DNA from: Linyphia triangularis
Taxonomy: Eukaryota > Arthropoda > Arachnida > Araneae > Linyphiidae
Length of the DNA: 64,000 bases
Reading direction: 5' to 3'
Assembly: GCA_963978545.1 (NCBI GenBank)
Contig: OZ021722.1
Location: 111,598,827-111,662,826 of the forward strand
Both the position numbers and the translations under genes were made by a program. Under the pieces are notes generated by a model that saw nothing but the letters and a program-made list of their open reading frames with translations, did no database searches and was not told where the DNA came from. Position 1 is the stretch's first letter. The number at the start of each line of letters is the position of its first letter. Below are positions 51,456 through 61,339 of the stretch, in pieces.

Positions 51456-51996
51456 CAGAACCCGTAGTCCGATCAAAGGGTGTCACTTAAACGTCAACCA
51501 TTGTAGGACGGCCACGGCTCAGCTCGACCACGATGTTCAGGAACTTGGACTGAGCTTCGCGGCCATTAACGAGCCGTACGTCCTCCAAGGACAAGTGGTT
51601 GGGTACAGCAGTACCATGAGGGGTTACTGCGGTGACAACCCAAGGGCAGCTATCCTTGTTGCCGACTCATCTTGGAGAGTCATCCCGGTCTGCTTGTTTC
51701 GGGACATAGCTGCCATCAGGGTCGAAAACCAAGGCGACCCCTTTGCCATCCTATCGGCCTACTGCCCACCCTCGGGCACTCTGCTGGACTTCATCGGGGA
51801 ACTCGAAGAAGTCATCCGAAAATGTGGCAATATTGGACTCATCTTGCTCGGGGACTTCAACGCCAGGTCCAGCGCTTGGAGCCCGGGAACCACCAATAGA
51901 AGAGGTGCACACATGGAGGACTTTATTCACGATATGGATCTAAATGTTATTAATGACCCTAACAGCCGTCCTACCTATGAGGGAGCCCACGGTAGG
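51445..51996 (+). pseudogene. Rx3 ORF2, N-terminal endonuclease part (before Ik-H)
   Basis: Starts at ATGGGAACTAGC within the end of ORF1. About 184 codons: endonuclease motifs INEPYV, SAYCPPSGT, ILLGDFNARSSAWSP and the YEGAHGR segment, where Ik-H entered. The frame resumes unchanged at 57671. Removing Ik-H and one duplication leaves an ORF2 of 1193 residues apart from one stop codon. Confidence 0.9.
51982..51996 (+). repeat. Target-site duplication of Ik-H, left copy
   Basis: GGAGCCCACGGTAGG, repeated exactly at 57656-57670. The length is 14 or 15 bases, depending on whether the first G belongs to the element end. Confidence 0.95.
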
Positions 51997-52198
51997 TTTG
52001 TTTGTTTTGGGTTTTATGGCGCAAAGGCAACACAAGGGCCATGCTGCGCCAAAACAAAGGATAAAAGAAAAACTAAGATGAAAGATGAATTATAAATATG
52101 ATGAGAGGTGACATAATATAATTTAAGAATGTTAAAAACACATTTCTAAAATGATGAAGATGTTAATAAAATTTTTAAAAATGGAAATGTTTAAAAAA

Positions 52199-55100
52199 CT
52201 AGATGTGATTTAAAAACCCGATTGATCTTAAAAAAGCAAAAAGATTTGGATGGGGAGTTTCCCCTATCAAATCCTGAAGACTTAAACTAGTACTCTTAAA
52301 AAACCTAAGACGATGTGATTGAAACTTAGGACAAGAAATTAAAATATGAGACACAGTAAGATCGCAACGACAAATATCGCAAACAGGTGGATCTTCTCCC
52401 AGCAATAGATGTCGATGCGTCAATCGGGTGTGACCAATGCGCAGACGAGTCAGTTTGACATCTGTCCGACGCATTGGATTAACTGGCCATTTATGAAGAT
52501 GATTTTTGATAAAATGAAGTTTGTTATTAACCTGCAAATCCCATGTTTCTTGACGTAAGGATAATATAAACTTGTGAATTGAGGTCTTAATATCTTGGTA
52601 GGGAACTGGCTGCTGCAGCGGAATTGAAGCCGCTTTAGCAGCAGAATCAGCCAATTCATTTCCTGAAATTCCCATGTGACTAGGTACCCAGCAGAACAAA
52701 ATAGTAAACCCTTTCCTCTCAAGTGTGTGTAACTTTGCCAAAATATCAAAGGCAAGTGGATGGCTATTGTTCTTAAATTGCTCAAGACTTGACAAGGAGC
52801 TTAAACTGTCAGTATACACACAAAATTTGCGATTGTGGCAGAGTGAGATATGCAGCAGTGCACAAGAAATTGCTGTCATCTCAGAAGTGAAAACCGAGCA
52901 GGATTTATGAAGAGTAAAAGCGACTGTGGATGTGTCGGACACAGTACCACAGCCAACACGTTCACCTGCTTTGGATCCATCAGTAAATACTGCTTCATAG
53001 TCAGCAAACTGAGAGCGGTGATCATAAAAGATTTGTTGCATAATTTCTGGGGCAGTGTCTGCCTTGCAATACATCGCAAATGGATTGAGAAAGTGGAAAG
53101 ATGGAATATCCCACGGTGGAAAGGATTGAGTGGTAAATGTTTGGGTAACTACGTCACTTAGAGCTGCATCCAACAAGATGGATTTCGCTCTTTCAGAAAA
53201 TGGTCGGATGTTAGATGGACGAGCATCATATAACCTACCAAGATAAGCATCAAGTCTCAACTTACGTAAAGGGTGAAAAGGATCAGACATAATTCTACAG
53301 TAGTAGTTGGCGCTTAATTTTTTACGTCTCAAGTCAAGTGGAAGTAGACTACACTCTGTCAACAGACTTTCAATGGGTGAAGTGCGAAATGCACCTGAAC
53401 AAATACGGGCAGCAGTGTGATGGACAGTATCCAATCTTCGTAGAAGGGATACTCCTGCAGACCCATACGCAACGCATCCGTAGTCAATACGGGATAAAAT
53501 AACCGAATTGTAAATACGCAGCAAAGAAGTGCGATCAGCACCCCAAGATGTATTTGAGAGTACTTTGAGGATATTAAGCGATTTATCGCACTTCTTGCGC
53601 AAGGACAATATATGTGGGAGAAAATTCATCTTATTGTCAAAAATGACTCCCAGATACCTTATCTGATTGACAACAGGGATGGGCGTGTTACGTATGTGGA
53701 TTTCAGGGTCAGGGTGAAGACCCCTCCTCCTACAGAAGTGGATGCAACTGCTTTTAGATGGTGACAGTTTATGGCCGTTTTTGTCACACCATTCTACAAG
53801 TCTGTTAACAGCAGTTTGTAATTGACGTTCAATTAAGCGCATGTTTGATCCTTGGCATGAGATTTGCAAATCATCAACATACAAAGTTCCGTGAACAAAG
53901 GGTGAAAGGACATGAAGGATGTTGCTAATGTGAAGGTTAAAAAGGGTGACGCTTAAAACACAACCTTGAGGGACTCCCTCAAATTGATTAAAATAATTAG
54001 AAAGTGAAGTTCCAATACGAACTCTAAAAACCCGGGATGATAAAAAGTTTTGAATAAAAAGAGGTAGATTACCCCTGAAACCAAAATTAAATAAGGTTTG
54101 CAGGATACCATATCGCCACGTATGATCATACGCCTTCTCAATGTCGAAAAAGATTGAAACTAGATGATTCCTCTGCACAAAGGCATTGCGAACATCTGTT
54201 TCTAGTTTCACGATGTTATCAAGAGTGGACCGTCCTCGTCGGAATCCACTCTGGAAAGGTGAAATACATCCATCTTTTTCCAACATGTAAGAGAGTCGGG
54301 CGTTTACAATACGTTCAAAGGTCTTACAGAGGCAGCTCGTTAAGGCTATCGGTCGATAGTTCAGAGGATCCTTGGGATCCTTTCCAGGCTTCAGAATGGG
54401 GATTACAGTAGCTTCCCGCCACAGGGTAGGAAAGATGTTCTCCTTCCAGATTCGATTAAAGAGAAAAAGGATGTTAAAAAGAGAATCTGGACTTAAATGG
54501 CGAAGCATTTGGTAACTGATCCCATCTGGACCTGGACTGGTGTTATGTGCTTTAGATAAAGCACTCTTCAATTCATACATCTTAAGTTCACAGTTGTAGG
54601 AATATTCAATATTGCTTTTGAAATTAATTCCAGTCCGTTCAGCGCGATTCTTAGTCACTAAAAATGTAGGACTATAAGAATCGGAACTGGATACACTTTC
54701 AAAAGTTTCACCGATAAGGTTAGCAATATCTTCAGGGGAAGAGAACACAGCAGCTCCGGTTTGAAGTATCGGGCAAGAATACTCCGGATACAAACCGTTG
54801 GCTGCTCTAACCTTCTTCCACAACTGTATACTTGATGTTTTAGATGTAATCGAAGAGACATAACTTATCCAAGAATCCTTTTGACTCTGACGTCTAACCT
54901 TACGAGCAACTGCCTTTGCCTTTTTAAAGGCGATAAGGTTTCCTGTAGTTGGGTATCTGCGGAAGATACCCCATAGCTTCCTTTGTTTCTTGTATGCAGA
55001 CTGACATTCTGCATTCCAGTATGGTTTACAGTGCCGCAATGTTTTAGGTGAAGTCTTAGGAATAGAGGAGTCAGCAGCCTTTAAAATTGCTTCAGTGACA

Positions 55101-55879
55101 TTTTGGACAGCAGTATCAACATCCTGACTGTCCACCATTGTTCCCGTTATAACAGCCAACTCAGTATATTTGTCCCAATTCGCCCTGTGGTATTTGTAAG
55201 TAGGTAGACGGTTGGTCACGCTACTACTACCTGCATGCGAAATGAGGACAGGGAAGTGATCACTGTTGTGTAGATCACTTCCAACAGCAAAATTCAAATA
55301 TGGAAAAAGTATAGGGGAACAAATGGCTAAGTCAAGTGAATGGAATGTTCTAGTGGGTTCATGAAAATAGGTTTTCTCCTCGTTATTCAGGAGACAGAGA
55401 CAGTGATCAGATAACAACTTTTCAATCTGTCTCCCACGAGGGTTCGTATTATCATTACCCCACATAGTACTGTGTCCATTAAAGTCACCAAGCAATAGAA
55501 ATGGAGCTGGAAGCTGGTCTATCAGATCATTTAGCTCCTCTTGACGGATGATAGCATGTGGCGGTAGGTATAGGCAACAGACTGTGAGAAGGGACTGTAA
55601 ATGAAGTCTCGCAGCCACAGCCTGTAGAGATGTGCGCAGTGTGAGTACAGTGCTGGGGTAATCATGAGAGATAAAAAGGCAAACTCCTCCAGACACTGTA
55701 TTACTATGGGTAACATCTTTTCTAATGCAGCTATACCTACGGATCTTAGATATATAAGTATCCTTCAAGAAAGTTTCTTGAAGGGCCAAACATGCTGGAT
55801 GGTAAAGTGAAATAATATTCTTCACATCATCCTTCCTAGACCTAAAACCGCGACAGTTCCAAGAAACAAAAGAAGCCAT
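52199..55879 (-). CDS. Ik-H ORF2 polyprotein: APE endonuclease, reverse transcriptase, RNase H
   Basis: Intact, 1226 residues. Endonuclease at 1-230: SWNCRGF, LQETFL (Glu), LLGDFNGHS near 133, SLDLAIC, NSDHFP near 209. RT at about 480-760: SPGPDG, NYRPIALTS, QSGFRRGRSTLD, FFDIEKAYDHTW, EGVPQGCVLS and the catalytic LYVDD near 665. RNase H at about 960-1085: FTDGSKAG near 968, TSEMTAI, YTDSLSSL near 1022, SGNELAD near 1076, so its Asp/Glu set is complete. Zinc motif CDICRCDLTVSHILISC near 1165. It should nick DNA, prime on the nick and remove the RNA strand. The order EN-RT-RNase H fits the I superfamily. Start by TAATG overlap with ORF1. Confidence 0.94.
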   Translation of the reverse strand: MASFVSWNCRGFRSRKDDVKNIISLYHPACLALQETFLKDTYISKIRRYSCIRKDVTHSNTVSGGVCLFISHDYPSTVLTLRTSLQAVAARLHLQSLLTVCCLYLPPHAIIRQEELNDLIDQLPAPFLLLGDFNGHSTMWGNDNTNPRGRQIEKLLSDHCLCLLNNEEKTYFHEPTRTFHSLDLAICSPILFPYLNFAVGSDLHNSDHFPVLISHAGSSSVTNRLPTYKYHRANWDKYTELAVITGTMVDSQDVDTAVQNVTEAILKAADSSIPKTSPKTLRHCKPYWNAECQSAYKKQRKLWGIFRRYPTTGNLIAFKKAKAVARKVRRQSQKDSWISYVSSITSKTSSIQLWKKVRAANGLYPEYSCPILQTGAAVFSSPEDIANLIGETFESVSSSDSYSPTFLVTKNRAERTGINFKSNIEYSYNCELKMYELKSALSKAHNTSPGPDGISYQMLRHLSPDSLFNILFLFNRIWKENIFPTLWREATVIPILKPGKDPKDPLNYRPIALTSCLCKTFERIVNARLSYMLEKDGCISPFQSGFRRGRSTLDNIVKLETDVRNAFVQRNHLVSIFFDIEKAYDHTWRYGILQTLFNFGFRGNLPLFIQNFLSSRVFRVRIGTSLSNYFNQFEGVPQGCVLSVTLFNLHISNILHVLSPFVHGTLYVDDLQISCQGSNMRLIERQLQTAVNRLVEWCDKNGHKLSPSKSSCIHFCRRRGLHPDPEIHIRNTPIPVVNQIRYLGVIFDNKMNFLPHILSLRKKCDKSLNILKVLSNTSWGADRTSLLRIYNSVILSRIDYGCVAYGSAGVSLLRRLDTVHHTAARICSGAFRTSPIESLLTECSLLPLDLRRKKLSANYYCRIMSDPFHPLRKLRLDAYLGRLYDARPSNIRPFSERAKSILLDAALSDVVTQTFTTQSFPPWDIPSFHFLNPFAMYCKADTAPEIMQQIFYDHRSQFADYEAVFTDGSKAGERVGCGTVSDTSTVAFTLHKSCSVFTSEMTAISCALLHISLCHNRKFCVYTDSLSSLSSLEQFKNNSHPLAFDILAKLHTLERKGFTILFCWVPSHMGISGNELADSAAKAASIPLQQPVPYQDIKTSIHKFILSLRQETWDLQVNNKLHFIKNHLHKWPVNPMRRTDVKLTRLRIGHTRLTHRHLLLGEDPPVCDICRCDLTVSHILISCPKFQSHRLRFFKSTSLSLQDLIGETPHPNLFAFLRSIGFLNHI

Positions 55880-57021
55880 TAATTATTAAAAGAAAATTTT
55901 AAAGGGGGGTCGGGATCTTCACTGATATCTACATCCTCATCAGATGGGTGAAGCCTCACCACATCCGCATCCTTAAAAGATCGAAGGATGGTAAAAGGAT
56001 TAGAGGGTTTCTCTCGAGAAGGTCCCCCTTTAGCCGATTTAAGTTTCAAAGTCTGTAAAGCCTTTGATTTGGCCAGAGATTTCTTTAGAATCGTTGGTCG
56101 TTTTACAACCTCAGTAGATGATCGTTGAGGTAATTGAACAAGAGAAGATACTGGAGAATCTGTTTGTGTGCTTTTGCTGCTGAATGTTTTTTTCAAAACA
56201 TCAGCATAAGCAACACCAACGCGTGGAGTCCTCAATTCAACAATTTTTTTAGCATCGAAATACGACTTATTTTGGTTTACTCGTACTGTCTGTATTTCTT
56301 TTTCTTTTACCCACTGTGGACATGATCGAGAGTATGACGGATGTGTGCCATCACAATTGACACACTTCTCGGGTGCTTTGCAGTTAGCACTACCATGTCC
56401 AATACCTGCACAACGTGCGCATATTTCCGTTTTCCCATGGCAAGCTGTTTGCGAGTGACCAAATTTCTGGCACTTGAAACAGCGTAGTGGGTTCGGAATG
56501 TACGGACGAACATTGCAATTCAAATAGCCGGCTTTTACGTGCGATGGTAAAGTGGGTAAATCAAAAGTTAGGATCAAATGCTTAGTGGGGATGGTATTCC
56601 CATCTCGTCGTATTGTTATGCGGTGGACGGCCGATACGTGTTGATCACGTAGGTGATCAAGAATCTCGTCCTCCGCTGTATGGTATAGGTCCGACTCGGA
56701 CACAACACCACGAGATTTGTTAAGCGATCCATGTGCAGTAACAGTTACCGGGAAAGTTCCAAAATTTTCTATTTTCAGTATGCTATTAGCTTGTTGAACA
56801 TTGCGAACTTCCACTAACAGATCTCCAGACTTCAGTTTTTTGACTGAAGTTGTATCTCCGACGAACGATTTTAAAGTTTTCTCAATTAGAAAAGGAGAAA
56901 CCTTTTCAAAAGATCCCTCTAATCGATGCAGAACAAAGTATTTATATTTCAATTGATTCACCGAGTTTTGTCCGTGTTGCTCCCCACTAGGGGGAGAAGA
57001 TATACAAGAATTACTTTCCAT
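55879..57021 (-). CDS. Ik-H ORF1, CCHC nucleic-acid-binding protein (380 residues)
   Basis: Intact from the ATG at 57021 (MESNSCISSPPSGEQH). The region from 25 to 175 holds GSFEKVSPFLIEKTLKS, LKSGDLLVEV, LNKSRGVVSESDLYH and TIRRDGN and may fold RRM-like. Three knuckles at about 178-240: CFKCQKFGHSQTAC, CARCAGIGHGSANC, CVNCDGTHPSYSRSC. Next comes EKEIQTVRVNQNKSYFDAKK, then a basic part (KKSLAKSKAL) and an acidic tail (LHPSDEDVDISED). It is a third ORF1 variant, between types 1 and 2 (it has TPRVGVAYADVLKKTF). It would package element RNA. Its stop shares a base with ORF2 (TAATG). Confidence 0.93.
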   Translation of the reverse strand: MESNSCISSPPSGEQHGQNSVNQLKYKYFVLHRLEGSFEKVSPFLIEKTLKSFVGDTTSVKKLKSGDLLVEVRNVQQANSILKIENFGTFPVTVTAHGSLNKSRGVVSESDLYHTAEDEILDHLRDQHVSAVHRITIRRDGNTIPTKHLILTFDLPTLPSHVKAGYLNCNVRPYIPNPLRCFKCQKFGHSQTACHGKTEICARCAGIGHGSANCKAPEKCVNCDGTHPSYSRSCPQWVKEKEIQTVRVNQNKSYFDAKKIVELRTPRVGVAYADVLKKTFSSKSTQTDSPVSSLVQLPQRSSTEVVKRPTILKKSLAKSKALQTLKLKSAKGGPSREKPSNPFTILRSFKDADVVRLHPSDEDVDISEDPDPPLKFSFNN

Positions 57022-57655
57022 GAAAGTAAGTTAAATGAATTCGGGCACTAGATTCCCACCCGCCATGGAGTCCACGATATCGGGGATAGTGTACACCGGC
57101 AAGCAACAAAAATGGTAAAAGGAAAGAAAACAACAACTAAACTATTGCGCACGGCATAACACTACCAGGCTGTCCAGTACCTATACGCGAACGACTCGTC
57201 CCTGTAGAAGTCTCCACCCTTAACGAGATTCCCAGCAGACGAGCCGAACGCTTGATCCCTAGCCGCCGACGAAGTCGGACGACCAGCCGATTGATGCACA
57301 CGGGACCTATGTGCACCTCCCGTTTATCTGAAGCAAGGGCCAAAGTAGTGTATTGGGACAGTATGTCGTCCCTCAACTACCAGGATCCCCCTTTCCAGGG
57401 ACACGGGTCTCCACGCACGGCAAACACGTGGGTGATTTAATCCCCGAGAGAAGCTGATGGCAACAGAGCGGCACTAAGCTTCTCAAGGGGAGCCCTCACC
57501 TCAGAAGAGGTAACCACAATGAGGGAAGGAAGAGAAGCCAAACAATAAATACAGAAACCAAAAAAGAAGGTAAAACAGAAGAAGGGATAGATCACTGGGG
57601 CATCCCGGGGTTGTGAAGCCCGTGTTTACTTTGAGAAAGTAAACCCCCTGAGGGG
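57022..57655 (-). promoter_or_regulatory. Ik-H 5' UTR / internal promoter region
   Basis: Reference version of the conserved 5' UTR. The outer end reads CCCCTCAGGGGGTTTAC on the minus strand, with a CCCC-TCA-GGGG hairpin, then a TTTACTTTCTCAAAGTAAA hairpin, then a GGGCTTCACAACCCC stem. The upstream ATG block next to ORF1 reads MAGGNLVPEFI followed by a stop, so here it is a closed uORF of 11 codons. Confidence 0.7.
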
Positions 57656-57670
57656 GGAGCCCACGGTAGG

Positions 57671-60600
57671 AGTTGGATCGATGTGATGTTCACTAGGGGA
57701 TGTGACCCCGACTTGGTATCCAGTTGGGAAATCTCTGATAGCATCACGCTTAGTGACCATAACAGGATGGATTTCACCTTGGAGACCCCCAGGCCTTCCC
57801 CGCGCACTGCGAGGCCTTGCTGGAGGATTGAAAATGTCGGCTGGGTCGGTCTGAAAATCGATCTTGCCCAGCTTGTTGCAGAATATAAATTGGATACGAG
57901 GGACATCGAGGTGCGACTCGAGGATATTCAGAATAGAGTAGCAGAACTCTGTTCCAAGCACAGGGTGAGACCCCACTGTTACCGGACTTCCGCCATTTGG
58001 TGGAACCAGAGCCTGCGTGTCCTCCGCAGCCGAGTTAGGGCACTCAGGAGAAGGATGCAGACAGAGTGCGACCCAGTCCTCAGGCTGAGAAGGATGATTG
58101 CCTTCAAGGGGGAAAGGGCGAGATATAAGAGGCTCCTGATCACTACCAAGAAGGCGCACTTCCGCTCCTATTTGGAGCATATCTCGAGTAAGAGCGCTTT
58201 TGGACCTATCTATCGGATAGCCAAGGGGTCCAAAAAGAGGAAGGAACTCAACCCGGTTAAAAGGAGTGACGGGACTTACACTGAGACCCTAGAGGAAAGT
58301 GCTGGCACGATCCTCAGGCACCACTTCAAGAGTGTTGGTAACACTACCTATCAGGGAACGACCCAGCCCATGGGACCCTATGATGAGGATATCGGAGTCG
58401 AGGAGGTAGAGCAGGTCATCGAGTTGATGGATGCCAACAAAGCCCCGGGGCCGGACGGCCTCACTCTTGGAATCATCCGAGAATTGTTCGTTGCGGACAA
58501 GGTCTGGTTCACGGGGCTCCTCAACGAATGTTGGACCGCAGGGAACTTCCCTAAAATCTGGAAACTGGCGGATGTTGTCCTGATCCCCAAAGACGGCAAG
58601 GACCACTCACTTCCAAGTGGTTATCGACCGATCTGTCTACTTCCCGTGTGGGGGAAAATACTTGATAAGATCACGTGCAGCAGACTCACCCACTTCCTTG
58701 AGCAACACGAGCTGCTGCACGAAAACCAATTTGGTTTCCGAAAGGGCAAGAGCACAACGATGGCTCTTGCCAAGCTTATTTGCGCAGTTGAAGAGGCCAA
58801 GTAGGCGAAAAAGGTCTCCTGTGCTATCTCACTTGACGTGCAGAACGCCTTCAACTCTATTCGAGGCTGGGACATTCTTAGAGTAATGAATGAGTTGAAA
58901 GTCCCAGCAAGAATCTGGAACTTAACTCAGAGTTTCCTCTCTGACCGAGAAGTCAAGACTGACGGAGCGACCTGCAGGATCGCCTACAACGTTGGAGTCC
59001 CTCAGGGGTCCAGTCTGGGGCCAACCCTTTGGCTCCTCATTGCCGATGTGCTGCTGAAGAGGATACAACACGGTGAAGATTCCTGGGCACAGATCTTCGC
59101 CGATGACATCCTTGTTGTCATTCAAGCAACGGCGTCCTTTCATTTCACTCGCCTGGCTTGCCCTATCATGGAAATCACGGAGCAATGGGCGCTGGACTTT
59201 GGGCTTGAGTTCAGCGACCAAAAGTCCCAATTCATCATGTTTCCGGTGAAAAGGGACATCACCCACATCCCGGGGATCAAGCTCCAGGGCAAACGGATCA
59301 AGCATGTGAAGACCATGACCTACCTGGGGGTCGCTATCGACCAACGTCTCTCCTGGAGAGACCATCTTTGCACGGTGAGGGACAAAGCCGCAAGGTTCGG
59401 CGGCAAAATCTTTCGCTTCACCAAAGCGACCTGGGGAGTCAAACCTGACATTTTGAAGCAAATGTACCTTGGGGGTACTGAAAAAGTCGTCCTCTACGGC
59501 AGCGAAATTTGGTTTCGGGACACTGTCCGTATGAGGACGCAACTTAATTCCATTCAGCGCAAGGCGCTGCTCCAAATAACCAAGTGCTACAGCTCGACCT
59601 CAGCGGAAGCCCTGCAAGTTATTGCGGGTTGCGTCCCGGTCGACCTGAAGGCTAAATACTTGAAATTCCTGTTTGATATCAAACATATGAACAAACCCAT
59701 CTCCATAAACGGGTTCACGTTCACTGGAGAGCACCTCCAAAAGCCACTTAACACTACCCCGGCTCACTGGGAGCTGAAGAGGACAAATTTCGACCTGGAC
59801 TCTCAGAGCAGGACTGGGAGGTCCATCTTTACTGACGGATCGAAGAAGGACGGGAGAGTAGGAGGGGGAGTTGCTTGTTACTCCAATGGGACCCTCACTC
59901 ACACCATGAGCTTTAGACTTAATGACGAGGCGACCGTGTTCAATGCGGAAGCGCTGGCGCTCCACAAGGCGGTCGTCATGGCAAAAGACCTGGGCCGGGA
60001 GGACACACACATCTTCTCGGACTCCAGGTCCGCGCTTCAAGCGCTCAACAGACTTTACCCACGAGATGAGATCGCCAAGAGTACTCGCACTGCTTTGCAA
60101 GAGTGCAACTTTGGCATTTTCCTTCACTGGATCAAAGCCCATGCGGGGCATACTGGTAACGAGAGGGCTGACTCTCTTGCCAAGGCTGGGACCGAAAAGG
60201 GGGCGATTGACGATAATGTCAATGTCCCAAACTCCTTCCTCAAGAGGCACATAAATGATGGTATGATGAAAGACTGGCAGGTTAGATGGGATGATAGCGC
60301 CCACGGCTTGTCAGTCTACAATGTATATAGCAGGGTCAACACCCATCGGTGCCTGGGAGACTTCTTTGTCAATCAGCTCTTGACAGGGCACGGAGTCTTC
60401 CCGGCGCACCAAAACCGGCTCTTTGGAAAGAGTGCGCTTTGTTGGTGCGGGGAGCATGGCTCGGCTCTCCACATCATTCTCCAATGCAAGCTCTTTGAGG
60501 ACCTCCGCAAGCAGCATTTCCCGGCTAGCTTTGCGGGGCTCACCCAGGCGGACCTGGTGAGGAGGAGGACCCTCCACCACGGGATACGACGGATCCTGGA

Positions 60601-60700
60601 AGCGGCGATGCAGCGCCAACGTGATGACGACTCTGCAGCGACGGATGCAGCCACGGACTTGGACTCGGATGAAGACGATGAAGAAGCCCCTGTTGCCTGA
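57671..60700 (+). pseudogene. Rx3 ORF2, main part: endonuclease end, RT, RNase H, zinc motif; one stop codon
   Basis: The frame continues from the 51445 start: SWIDVMF, then LSDHNRMDF ends the endonuclease. RT: NKAPGPDGLT, YRPICLLPVWGK, NQFGFRKGKSTT, SLDVQNAFNSIRG, GVPQGSSLGPT and the catalytic FADDILVV near 59100. A single TAG at 58802-58804 (VEEAK, stop, AKKVSC) breaks it; the frame is the same on both sides. RNase H: FTDGSKKDGRVGGG, NAEALAL, FSDSRSALQAL, GNERADSLAK. Zinc motif CWCGEHGSALHIILQC, then an acidic tail (DSDEDDEE) to TGA at 60700. An R1-like protein by motif order, here dead through Ik-H and the TAG. Confidence 0.92.
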
Positions 60701-61115
60701 CTGCCTTGATGTCTTGTATTATTGTAACCTTGTGCTTTGTTACTTGTTTGTCTGTGTTGTGATGTCTGTTGTTGTTTGTTTTGATTTTTCTGTGCACTAA
60801 ATAAAGGGCGTCGCCCCTGGAGAAAAAGTTGGCTGCCAACAAACTGGGGATCTGTACATCCCAGTATGGGGACCGGTGCTTGGGCCGTGACGGATGCGTT
60901 GGCACACGCGAAGAGTTGAAGGAGCGAGCAAGGCGCGGGCGGTGCCGTTGAAGGTGATACGGGTGAGCTGCTGCTGGTTGAACCTCGGTTCATGCGGCTG
61001 GAGTCCTACTCTGCGTTGCCTCTCGGGCTGAGTCGGCCTGCTCAAGCAAATGAGCGTCTTCAGTACTTCACCGTATACCCCCGGACGGGGGTGGGACGGT
61101 AACCTCCGGTTACCC
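60701..61115 (+). other. Rx3 3' UTR with conserved hairpins
   Basis: AATAAA at 60800-60805 runs directly into GGGCGTCGCCC. About 310 bases later the element ends with ACCCCCGGACGGGGGT and GGTAACCTCCGGTTACC. The first hairpin differs from that of Rx1 (loop CTGAAG against CGGACG) but pairs in both. Confidence 0.72.
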
Positions 61116-61130
61116 TTACCCTACTGATGA

Positions 61131-61339
61131 CCCTTCGGGGACAGCGATTCAGATTTTTGTTATTTGTGCGACCACAAAAGCTTTTAAAGCGGTGCAGGAC
61201 CTGTGCTCTGCCGCTGAATCGCTGTAGCTACTGTAGCCTCAACTCCTGTTGACCCGCCCGAGTACGTTGCCGCCGTCGAAGGGCTTCCAGGACTGGATCC
61301 AAATCTCGGGATTTTCAAATTTAATCAGTAGGGTGAAAC
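61131..61339 (+). promoter_or_regulatory. Rx4 5' UTR with conserved RNA structure
   Basis: CCCTTCGGGG hairpin, then ACAGCGATTCAG (61141-61152) pairing perfectly with CTGAATCGCTGT (61214-61225), enclosing GCGGTGCAG (61189-61197) with CTGCCGC (61208-61214). ATCAGTAGGGT, the inverse of the target, lies at 61324-61334, five bases before the ATG at 61340. Confidence 0.7.

Larger units (their letters stand above)
49632..51996 (+). mobile_element. Rx3, 5' segment, inserted in 28S
   Basis: Begins right after the 28S target with CCC-TTCG-GGG and a structured 5' UTR, then ORF1 and the start of ORF2. It is interrupted at 51996 by Ik-H and continues at 57656. Without Ik-H the element is about 5.8 kb. 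Same orientation as 28S, so it could be co-transcribed with it. Confidence 0.92.
51997..57655 (-). mobile_element. Ik-H, complete and apparently intact non-LTR retrotransposon
   Basis: 5659 bp with perfect target duplications, complete termini, an open ORF1 (380 residues) and an open ORF2 (1226 residues). It is the only copy in the window with no visible defect. The 3' end is TTTGTTTGTTTTGGG on the plus strand, next to the hairpin TGGCGCA (52017-52023) / TGCGCCA (52045-52051). There is no poly(A) tail; the end is CAAA-rich on the element strand. Of the copies here it is the best candidate for a recently active one. Confidence 0.95.
57656..61115 (+). mobile_element. Rx3, 3' segment
   Basis: Starts with the second copy of the Ik-H duplication and carries the rest of ORF2 and the 3' UTR. 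It ends after the hairpin GGTAACC-TCC-GGTTACC (61098-61114), where the next copy of the 28S target and then Rx4 follow. Confidence 0.92.

Noticed and set aside
49782..51476. Long minus-strand ORFs (247 and 294 codons) opposite Rx3 ORF1
   Set aside because: They mirror a clear coding sequence with zinc knuckles on the plus strand; GC-rich third positions keep the opposite frame open. No motif of their own.
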